Positions 55,563 to 64,000 of a stretch of 64,000 bases of DNA are shown here, in pieces. Source of the DNA: Lampris incognitus (taxonomy: Eukaryota; Chordata; Actinopteri; Lampriformes; Lampridae); assembly GCF_029633865.1 (NCBI RefSeq), contig NC_079219.1, positions 59,487,261 to 59,551,260 on the forward strand. The letters run 5' to 3'. The first letter of the stretch is position 1, and every line of letters starts with the position of its first letter. The notes under the pieces were generated by a model. It was not told the DNA's origin and ran no database searches. It was given only the letters and a program-made list of their open reading frames with translations. The position numbers were made by a program, and so were the translations under genes.

Positions 55563-55708
55563 TTTTCTGCATGGTCAGTAAGTCATCAGACTCAGTCATA
55601 GTGATGTGACGAATGTGTTTATAAGCTCAACATGTTTTCTGCGTGGTCAGTATGTCATCCGACTCAGTCATAGTGATGTGACGAGTGTGTTTATAAGCTC
55701 AACATGTT
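55563..55708. repeat. 71-bp tandem duplication
   Basis: GACTCAGTCATAGTGATGTG and TGTTTATAAGCTCAACATG occur twice in the same order (near 55590/55613 and 55661/55684) with a few substitutions. Confidence 0.85.
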
Positions 55709-55789
55709 TGAGGCACAGAATACATCAGAGTTGAGCCTCTTAACATTGTATCAACTATAACTAGTAATTCAATTTGACATCGTTTATGT

Positions 55790-55905
55790 AGTGAATTCGG
55801 GGGCCAGCCGGGAAGCACCGCAGCCAGGACGCGAACCCAGGTTTCCCGCACCATGGGTGACTACGTTAACCAGTCGACTCAAAGGTCCGACCCGTTAGCC
55901 AACCG
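55790..55905 (-). mobile_element. tRNA-like SINE head, weak
   Basis: The reverse complement reads GACTGGTTAACGTAGTCACC and, about 25 bases on, CTGGGTTCGCGTCCTGGCTG, spaced like A and B boxes. There is no tRNA fold I can support, so it is probably a SINE remnant. Confidence 0.4.
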
Positions 55906-56229
55906 GCTAGTGAGTCTACACATCCTAGGTGATCGTTATATTTACATGGAAACTATTAAATTTTTCAAATTCATTCAATCTCCACATGCTTTATAACCCA
56001 TTTATGAGCTCATAGTTTGACACACAACGCACACTACGCCAGTGAGCTGTTTCCAGGTCCAGGGTGCTCATTAACAACACGTATGATGTACAGTAACAAC
56101 TTCACACAAGCTTCCAAATGTTTACTTAAACATGCAAATGAACTGTGATGGACCATGTAATTCTAGAAATTATATCTTGAGTGTATGTGGTGGATTACAA
56201 ATGGCTGCATTCAAATGCAAATATGTCAC

Positions 56230-57800
56230 TCGAATGTTATACTACACTGCCCACATTAAATGTTATACTACACTGACCACGTCAAATGTTATACTACACT
56301 GACCACGTCAAATGTTATACTACACTGACCACGTCAAATGTTATACTACACTGACCACGTCAAATGTTATACTACACTGACCACTTCAGATGTTATACTA
56401 CACTGACCACGTCTGATGTTATACTACACTGACCACGTCAAATGTTATACTACACTGCCCACATTAAATGTTATACTACGCTGACCACTTCCGATGTTAT
56501 ACTACACTGACCACGTCAAATGTTATACTACACTGACCACGTCAAATGTTATACTACACTGACCACGTCAAATGTTATACTACGCTGACCACTTCAGATG
56601 TTATACTACACTGACCACGTCAAATGTTATACTACACTGACCACGTCAAATGTTATACTACGCTGACCACGTCAAATGTTATACTACACTGACCACATCA
56701 GATGTTATACTACACTGACCACGTCTGATGTTATACTACACTGACCACATCAGATGTTATACTACACTGACCACGTCAAATGTTATACTACACTGACCAC
56801 GTCAAATGTTATACTACGCTGACCACGTCAAATGTTATACTACACTGACCACTTCAGATGTTATACTACACTGACCACGTCAAATGTTATACTACACTGA
56901 CCACGTCAAATGTTATACTACGCTGACCACGTCAAATGTTATACTACACTGACCACATCAGATGTTATACTACACTGACCACTTCAGATGTTATACTACA
57001 CTGACCACGTCAGATGTTATACTACACTGACCACGTCAGATGTTATACTACGCTGACCACGTCTGATGTTATACTACACTGACCACATCAGATGTTATAC
57101 TACACTGACCACTTCAGATGTTATACTACACTGACCACGTCAAATGTTATACTACGCTGACCACGTCTGATGGTATACTACGCTGACCACGTCTGATGGT
57201 ATACTACACTGACCACGTCTGATGGTATACTACACTGACCACGTCAGATGTTATACTACACTGACCACGTCTGATGTTATACTACACTGACCACTTCAGA
57301 TGTTATACTACACTGACCACGTCACATGTTATACTACGCTGACCACTTCAGATGTTATACTACATTGACCACATCAGATGTTATACTACAATGACCACGT
57401 CAGATGTTATACTACACTGACCACATCAGATGTTATACTACACTGACCACTTCAGATGTTATACTACACTGACCACGTCAAATGCTATACTACGCGGACC
57501 ACGTCTGATATTATACTACACTGACCACTTCAGATTTTATACTACGCTGACCACTTCAGATGTTATACTACAGTGACCACGTCAGATGTTGTACTACACT
57601 GACCACTTCAGATGTTATACTACACTGACCACTTCAGATTTTATACTACACTGACCACGTCAAATGTTATACTACATTGATCACCACTGATGTTATACTA
57701 CACTGACCACTTCAAATGTTATACTACACTGACCACTTCAGATGTTATACTACGCTGACCACTTCAGATGTTACACTACGCTGACCACTTCAAATGCAAA
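56230..57800. repeat. 26-bp minisatellite, about 60 copies
   Basis: The unit ATGTTATACTACACTGACCA + CGTCAA/CTTCAG repeats for 1.57 kb. Variable positions include CACTGA/CGCTGA, ACGTC/ACTTC/ACATC and the last three bases (AAA, AGA, TGA). Similar variant strings recur (for example around 56590-56690 and 56860-56960), pointing to segmental amplification. Confidence 0.95.
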
Positions 57801-57949
57801 TAATACCAAACTACTGCAAAAGACTTCAGTGCAAAACCAAACTCATCAGTTGATCAGCTGACAACAGTCACGTGCTGCATCTTCTGCAGGAAATGCTCCT
57901 GTTCTAGTTTAATTTTATCACTGCAGTATTTCAGCTGTGCAGTACTCTG

Positions 57950-58130
57950 CTGTATGTTCATACTGTACATTCTGCAATTTTTTTAAAATTTTCTATATAT
58001 TGTAGACATATTTTTACATATTTCCTGTTTTCCTTACGCTTATGTTTTCACTTCTAGAACGTGAGCAACTGTAACTTGGCCCGGTTTCCCCTCGGGGATC
58101 ACTAAAGTGTTTCTGATTCTGATTAAGTTG
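57950..58130 (+). mobile_element. LINE 3' end scrap
   Basis: CGGTTTCCCCTCGGGGATCA + CTAAAGTGTTTCTGATTCTGATT, preceded by an AT-rich stretch, is the familiar 3' end of a fish LINE. Confidence 0.6.
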
Positions 58131-58165
58131 ATAGTTTTTCTCAGCCACGCAGAACCTGGAGTAGT

Positions 58166-58278
58166 CGCGGAATTTGAAGTGCGTGTTCTTCCAAGAGTCT
58201 TCCCAGGCAGTCGTGCCAGGCTGCAGGCGGTTCTGGTTCCCTTTGAAATAGCTCATCTGGGCAGTGAACAGAACACTG
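58166..58278 (-). CDS. Unassigned candidate exon
   Basis: After an acceptor (TTTCAGTACAG) the minus strand is open and reads ASVLFTAQMSYFKGNQNRLQ, then PGTTAWEDSWKNTHFKFRDY. Composition is like real protein, with many aromatic and polar residues and no low complexity. A possible donor follows TACTCCAG (GTTCTG, weak). I do not recognise the family and found no neighbouring exons. Confidence 0.25.
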
Positions 58279-58349
58279 GCCTGTACTGAAACCTTGTTTT
58301 TCTAAAATATCATAAACATTTTGTACTTTGCATTGATATTTCCTCCTGT

Positions 58350-58465
58350 GAGGGTCTGGCGGCCTGTCCAGGGTGTCTCCCTGCCTGCCGCCCAGTGACT
58401 GCTGGGAAAGGCTCCCGCAACCCTGAGAGCAGGATAAGCGGTTTGGATAATGGATGGATAAATAC
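58350..58465 (+). mobile_element. SINE-B family, 3' fragment
   Basis: CTGGCGGCCTGTCCAGGGTG, GACTGCTGGGAAAGGCTCCC and GGATAATGGATGGATAAA match the family 3' end. Confidence 0.7.
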
Positions 58466-58620
58466 CTACATTTAAAAAAGTGCACAGCAGGTTCTGTTCA
58501 GTTGTCTTGTTTGCATGTCAGGTGAAAGCACTTGTTAAAGCTCTTGTTAAAGCACTTGTTCCTTCTCACTGGGAAAACCCACCCCAAAGGCAACAGCTTC
58601 CCATTCGACCACAGATGGTT

Positions 58621-58812
58621 TTATTTATTTATTTATTTATTTTTGGCATTTTCTGCCTTTACTAGATGGTGACAGTAGAGAGAGACAGGAAAGGCAGGGG
58701 GGAGAGAGAGAGGGGATGACATGCAGCAAAGTTCCCGAGCTGGATTCGAACCCAGGCTGCTGCGAAAAGGACTCAGCCTTATGTGTTACATGCTCTACCA
58801 GGTGAGCCACAG
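58621..58812 (-). mobile_element. SINE-C, a third tRNA-derived SINE
   Basis: In reverse: GGCTCACCTGGTAGAGCATG (A box), GGGTTCGAATCCAGCTCGGG (B box), CATGTCATCCCCTCTCTCTC and an AAATAAATAAATAAA tail. It is a different family from SINE-A and SINE-B. Confidence 0.75.
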
Positions 58813-58829
58813 TAAAAAAAAAAAATGTT

Positions 58830-61080
58830 TTTATGTGATTTATTTGTAAGGTTTTCAACACACACAACATAACATAGCATAACATAAAACACATATACAT
58901 AGTTTTTACAAGAGAGCAACAACAAAAAAACGTTCACGACAAAACAAGATAGTTTGGTGACAGTAACGTACTCTACAGACTGTGTACTTTTTATATGGGG
59001 AAAGAGGAGTCAGCCAGGAAGTACAAGATGTTGGTACAGTGTGGGTGGGGGGGGGGTACCTGGTCGATGGGGACAGAATCCACTTGGAGGGACCTGACCT
59101 ATCCCAGGAAGGACTGTCAGATTTTATAAAATCGTCCATTAGAGCCATGAAGGGAGTGTTTAATTTTCTCCAACTCAAAATAAAAATCCCACTTTGCCCT
59201 GTTTTGGAAGAAAATGCAATGCATCTTGCCTCTGAAGTAAGATGTGCATGACCTCTGCATAAGCCAGCAAGTGTGACTTTGCACACATCTGATGTAGGTG
59301 TACTTGCAGCCAGCGCCGATAACCATTAGCGTGAGGACAAAACAATTCAAGTAGAGAGAGAAAGAGACTTCAAACTAACACATTAAGTGTTATTTGATTT
59401 TCAAATAAATGTTAAGCATATTGCACGTCATACTTTAAGAAGACAAAGTCTAGCTAGTCCCAACAAGCTTCAAAGGGAAGGTGTGCATTGTTGGCTGCGT
59501 TGAAGTTTGGCAGCATTATTACACACAGGCTTGCGTATCACACGGTCAGAGCTCGTCCGTTGCTTCATCCACTTCAGCATGCCGTCTGTACTGACCATCA
59601 CATCATTTGGCTCTGATGGGATGTACAACACAGACGAGCAAGACGATGCGGTTCCCTTTGTCAAGTTTCTCCCCTTGCAGCACCCGCTCAACAAAGAAGC
59701 GATGAGCAGCCAGTCGATATTGTCTGCCGAGAGCAAAAGACAGGAAGAAGGTGGTTATTCATCAGGAAGCTGCAAGTACTGATCGTGTACTGTAACGTCA
59801 GCAGCTACTGTAAACACTGAACACACTAAACACAGTGGTCAGTGCCATGTCAAGGCACCGTAGTGAAGACAACAAATAACCTCAGGGTGACGATACACCG
59901 GGCAACTTTTTGGCCAGTATGATGAGGCAGTGCACTTGCCAGCAGGAAACTTAGTGAGACAGGGGAAAATATACTAGAATTCATCTGGGTGTACATTTTA
60001 TTGAAGTTTTTTTTTGTCATTTACCAGTTTTAATACTGTTCAAGTGGCACTTCAGCGCCAGCACAGCCCAAAAGTGAGGTGTTGATGGAATATCATCGTT
60101 ATAACTGGTTCCGGTGGACAAAGATGTGTATGGGTCAAGTCATGGTGATGTTCTACCTGATAGTACGGTGCCGATGAAGTCGCGGACCATGGACCAGTGT
60201 TCAGAAAAATGTGAGGCCTGAACAATCATGTCATCATCACTGAAGCCCTGCAGAGCCTCATGGACCCAGAAGGGTCATCATCCTCTTCAGGAGCAGCCAG
60301 TAAGCTGATGTTTCTGCATACTATCACGGCTGGCCTTAATAGTTTACTGTTCGTTTGGAAAATGACCGATGTTCATGCTCTGTTCTTTGTTTTCCTGTTG
60401 ATTTATTTGTACACGTCCTCCCCAGGTCAGCTGTGTCGTGGATGTTAGTTAATAGGCCAGATGAGGAGATCGTCATCATCATCCAAGATGGACCAACTTG
60501 CCTGTCCAGGAGTAACATGTTGACCCTTGGGCTTCAAAGACACATGGACTCAGTTGGTACATTACAACTGTCCACAGTAGTGGTGAAGGTATGCTGTGTT
60601 TCGATACAAATCTGTCAGAAATTCCTTGTCTGACGCTGTCGTAAACTACAGCAACAGGTAGGAAATGGCTGCCTCAGGCTGGTCCAAGACATGGCTAATA
60701 TGCAGGTGTAATGTCCCAGACTGACTGACTGACTGGCTGACTGACCACATTAGCATGGTCATGTTTAGAGTGATCATGTTTGACACGACTGGGCTGCTGG
60801 ATCAGGTGACCAACAACGTCACTGGAGTTACACGAGCGGCTGCAAGTGATGTGCGGTTCATGGTGCTATCAGCACCACAATCCATTCTTTGTGAGTTCAC
60901 CAGTCAATACAGAGTGAGTCTTAGAGGAACGAGAGACATCCACAGATAAAAACAGATGAAAGAGGAGGGGGAGTGTGGGAAATAACTTGTTTAAGCATCT
61001 ACAATCAGTAGGCTTGTTTTTACAATGTATGATTGTTTTTTATTAACCGAGAATCAAATGCTAGATTATAATGGTAACTA
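58830..61080. other. No gene supported
   Basis: Several short open frames (58982-59251, 59507-59782, 60355-60633, 60755-60949) lack recognisable domains or clean splice context. I see no repeat family I can name. Confidence 0.3.
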
Positions 61081-61084
61081 TTAT

Positions 61085-61225
61085 AGGTATTCATCCATCC
61101 ATCCATTATCCAAACTGCTTATCCTGCTCTCGGGGTCTCGGGGGGGGGGTGCTGGAGCCTATCCCAGTAGTCACTGGTTGGCAGGTATAGACACCCTGGA
61201 CAGGCCGCCAGGCCATCACAGGGCA
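61085..61225 (-). mobile_element. SINE-B family, 3' fragment
   Basis: TCCATCCATCCATTATCCAA through CACCCTGGACAGGCCGCCAG matches the family in reverse, like the copy at 6618. Confidence 0.75.
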
Positions 61226-61324
61226 AAAAAATATTCAAAAATATATCAAAAATAATTGATTATAGGTAATAAATTTTTTTTATTAACTATATGAGAACTG
61301 TGGAAATGATGGTGTAAAATACAG

Positions 61325-61650
61325 CAGGATAAGAATTGTAGTATACTGACAAGACCACTAAATGGCAGACTAACGGGATAATAATTGTAGTATACTGATA
61401 AGACCACTAGATGGCAGACTAACATAAGAATTGTAGTATACTGATAAGACCACTAGATGGCAGACTAACAGGATAAGAATTGTAGTATACTGATAAGACC
61501 ACTAGATGGCAAACTAACAGGATAAGATTGTAGTATACTGATAAGACCACTAGATGGGAGACTAACAGGATAAGAATTGTAGTATACTGATAAGACCACT
61601 AGATGGCAGACTAACAGGCTAAGAGTTGTAGTATACTAACAAGACCATTG
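61325..61650. repeat. 49-bp minisatellite, about 6.5 copies
   Basis: The unit AAGAATTGTAGTATACTGAT + AAGACCACTAGATGGCAGAC + TAACAGGAT repeats with few substitutions; one unit lacks part of ACAGGAT and another lacks a base. Confidence 0.93.
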
Positions 61651-61969
61651 AGACCCTAGTAGAGTTTGGAAACCCAGAACAATGTCTTAATAAGAAAATA
61701 ATGGTGTATAGTGGGACGTGATCTCGGGTCAAAGGTGTGGTCTAAGGTTAAGCTCCACAATTGGTGGGATTAAGCTCCAGTACAGAAGAAAGTGCTTTGG
61801 ACAGGTTGCTTCAGTCGCTCCATGGACCAGCTCCATATATTGTTGTATCCTTTTGTGGATTATTAAACTGGTTATTGATCCGGTATTTATCACAGATCGT
61901 CCGTGCTTTCTTCCACCGTATATCATCAAATAATGAGGACCAGAAACATCGAGAAGATGTTTATGGATG
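61651..61969. other. Unassigned; possibly an old retroelement end
   Basis: It has no coding exon. A poly(A)-signal-like ATTAAA and the general composition hint at a retroelement end, but no repeats at both sides were found, so no family is given. Confidence 0.25.
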
Positions 61970-62115
61970 TGGAGGTTTATGGATGTGGTGAGGGAGGACA
62001 TGCAGGTGGCTGGTGTGACAGAGGGAGATGCAGAGGACAGGAAGAGAGGGAAACGGATGATCCGCTGTGGCGCCCCCTAACGGGAGCAGCCAAAAGTAGC
62101 AGTAGTAGTAGAAAC
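61970..62115 (+). mobile_element. LINE 3' end scrap
   Basis: GGACATGCAGGTGGCTGGTG, GATGATCCGCTGTGGCGCCC and GGGAGCAGCCAAAAG with an AGTAGTAGTAG tail are typical of a fish LINE 3' end. Confidence 0.6.
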
Positions 62116-62244
62116 ATCTAGAAGATGGGACAGTGACACCACTAAGTGTGTTCCTAATATTGTCATTAGAGCACTTCTCTATTAATGTGTCGGTTTCACC
62201 GATGTAAATCTGTTCCACACAGTCTTCAGAATGGAAGGGTGTGT

Positions 62245-62375
62245 AGGTCTGCTGCACCGGAGTTTCTATCAAATTGCAACCCCCCCTCCCCCAAGATCAG
62301 GTGGAGGGGTCCTCAGGGTAGATCAAAAATACGCAGGGGGTCCAGGACCCCAACAAGGTTGAGAACCACTGCTCT
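62245..62375. mobile_element. hAT MITE end fragment
   Basis: AACAAGGTTGAGAACCACTG at the right is a hAT-type terminus. The matching left end is not clear. Confidence 0.4.
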
Positions 62376-62959
62376 AGCCTCCCTCACGTGACTTTACTTC
62401 AGGGAATAGTTTTGCTGCCTGGTTGTCATGGTAACAGTACAGTCCAGCTTTCCATGCGGAGTCTCATATGTTTGCCCAGCTCCTGTGTTTATTGCTTCTA
62501 TCTATGTTTGTGCCTTGGAGAGCATCGTCTTTTCACTAAAAGGTTTGAATTCTCAAAGTTCTTCAGTAAAGTTCCTCAGCTTGGACCGGGACTCTGTATT
62601 TCTTTGGGATGCTTCATGCTGGCTATCTGTCGGCCTGTCTATACATGGACACAAACACGTAGGACAGAATAGTCTTCCTGTTGTGCCATTGTTGTATTCT
62701 TTCTTTCTTACCATATACCTTTTGTACACATCTATATCCGTTCATAGTAGTAAAATGTTTGTGTACCTTGTATTTGTATTGCTGTACGTCTATTCTGAGC
62801 AATGGAGGAACCGCAGTCAAATCCCCTCTACGTGTACTTGGCCAAATGAAATTATTCTGACGATCCGGTGACCAAATACCAGTTTCGTTCAGAATGGGAT
62901 GTTTTACAAAATTAAAATGCAAATTGTCCGTTTAACATGAGGCAATATCATTCAAAATG

Positions 62960-63080
62960 GTGACGCCACATGTGTGGAGGAGGCATGTGGTAGTCTGCAG
63001 CCCTCCCCGGACCGGCGGAGGGGGTGGAGCAGCGACCGGGACGAGTGGAGTGATTGGCCAAGTACAATTGGGGGGGGGGT
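62960..63080 (+). mobile_element. SINE-A family, 3' fragment
   Basis: GGAGGCATGTGGTAGTCTGC, GGTGGAGCAGCGACCGGGAC and CCAAGTACAATTGGGGGGG. Confidence 0.85.
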
Positions 63081-63600
63081 ATTCTTAATTTTTAAAAAAA
63101 CCCCAACAAAACCTTAAGCCAAATGAAAGATAAGAGTGATCTAACTGTGATCGCCTGGCATCACCCATTGCCTGTTTTCCATCATTCCAATTAACTGGAA
63201 ACACTTTGGTCAACCCCAACTTTTGTCCTTTAATCCACTTTGAAAAATTGGACCATTTAAGCAGTGAAGTCCCCCCCCCCCCCCCCACAAAGATAATCTG
63301 AACAAAGCCAGCAAAAATCCACGACACTTCAAACCGAGTCATTTGATTACAACAGACTCCCCCTCTGCACACCAGGCCTGCGGAGACGCGGCGCTAAACC
63401 GGCAGCGATAAAGACAAATCCAACAATTCACAGGGATGGTGAAAGGCCAAGAAAAAACCTTACACAGAAAGCATTTCCTCGCCACACAACAACCTGAGCA
63501 TGAACACAATCGTTTGAGATACGCTTTCCACTCGTCAGGTTGTTGTACGAGCTAAAATAAAACGTAAAACTTCCAACAGTTAGCTGGTTACATTAAGTGT
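63081..63600. other. No gene recognised
   Basis: AT-rich sequence with a C run at about 63270-63288; no exon or repeat identified. Confidence 0.35.
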
Positions 63601-64000
63601 GCACATCCCTGAACCAACACTGTGTTGAGGCACCCCCTGGTTTTATTGCAGCACTCTCCCTGGCCAGGAGTACCAGCTGGGCACGTCTCCACTCGGTCAT
63701 ATTTTCCTACTCTTCCTTGCAAAGACGTTGTAGATCTGCCAGATTGTGAGGGCATCTCGGGTGAACAGCCCTCTTCAGTTCACCCCACGAATGTTCCACT
63801 GGATTCAGGTCTGGGCTCTGGCTGGGCCTCTTCTGGTGAAGCCACCCCTCTGTTGATTTGGATGTGTGCTTTGGGTCGTTGTCGTGCTGAAAGCTGGAAT
63901 TCCTCATCTTCAGCGTTCCAGCAGACGCCTGAAGGTTTTGCACCAACATCGACTGGTATTTGGAGCTATTCATGATTCCCTCCACCTTGACCTCCGGCTG
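63601..64000 (-). mobile_element. Tc1-like transposon fragment running off the right edge
   Basis: The minus strand reads [60 protein letters not shown] and ADLQRLCKEE. These are the second catalytic Asp and the Glu of a Tc1-like transposase. The spacing between them is shorter than normal (the usual VLEWPSQ region reads KRPSQ), so it is deleted. The N-terminal half lies beyond the window. Confidence 0.8.

Noticed and set aside
58982-59251. Frame with DGDRIHLEGPDLSQEGLSDF, faintly like an SGNH-hydrolase end
   Set aside because: One weak motif only and no surrounding domain.
61651-61969. Possible solo LTR
   Set aside because: No terminal repeats, target duplication or internal coding region was seen; left unclassified.

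Overview
This window looks like vertebrate nuclear DNA, almost certainly from a teleost fish. Its genes are split into short exons with GT/AG junctions, the encoded proteins match vertebrate families, and fish-type SINEs, Tc1-like transposons and minisatellites are everywhere. I cannot name the species. Three host genes were rebuilt exon by exon with consistent reading phase: phc1 (+, coding 7683-14535, 13 coding exons, 825 aa), styk1 (-, 16693-25629, 9 coding exons, 456 aa) and gstk1 (-, 31687-33227, 7 exons, 228 aa). phc1 and styk1 converge tail to tail. PHC1 and STYK1 also lie in the same human chromosome arm (12p13), so that pairing is probably ancestral.

Layout. 1-5000: dispersed repeats and a 21-bp minisatellite that is open in several frames but is not a gene. 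5000-15540: CpG-rich start, a perfect 21-bp inverted repeat, a hAT MITE, then phc1. 15590-25630: LINE and SINE debris and styk1, whose kinase domain has lost its main catalytic residues. 25960-29785: an AT-rich 18-20 bp array with a 1.65-1.67 kb higher-order duplication. 31500-33660: gstk1, with a 40-bp minisatellite just upstream of its start codon. 34030-36015: a 5'-truncated LINE flanked by similar direct repeats. 36645-37922: exons of an unidentified gene on the minus strand.

38760-53245 is the most unusual part. A CpG-rich promoter (CRE-like, GC-box and YY1-like sites) drives a plus-strand gene of 13 exons that keeps one frame for 1069 codons. Its first eight exons look like the zinc-cluster/SAP-like front end of KDZ-type (HMGXB3-like) transposases. 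Its last exons look like the front end of a second DNA-transposase family. The expected KDZ core is not seen, and the second family's core lies decayed just beyond the stop codon. Two Tc1-like transposons and several SINEs sit in its introns. It may be a transposase-derived chimeric host gene, or two neighbouring relics that only look joined.

53300-64000 is mostly repeats: an L2-like LINE end, microsatellites, SINEs, 26-bp and 49-bp minisatellites and a Tc1 fragment at the right edge. All coordinates come from reading the sequence; no alignments or database searches were run, and family names rest on recalled motifs.
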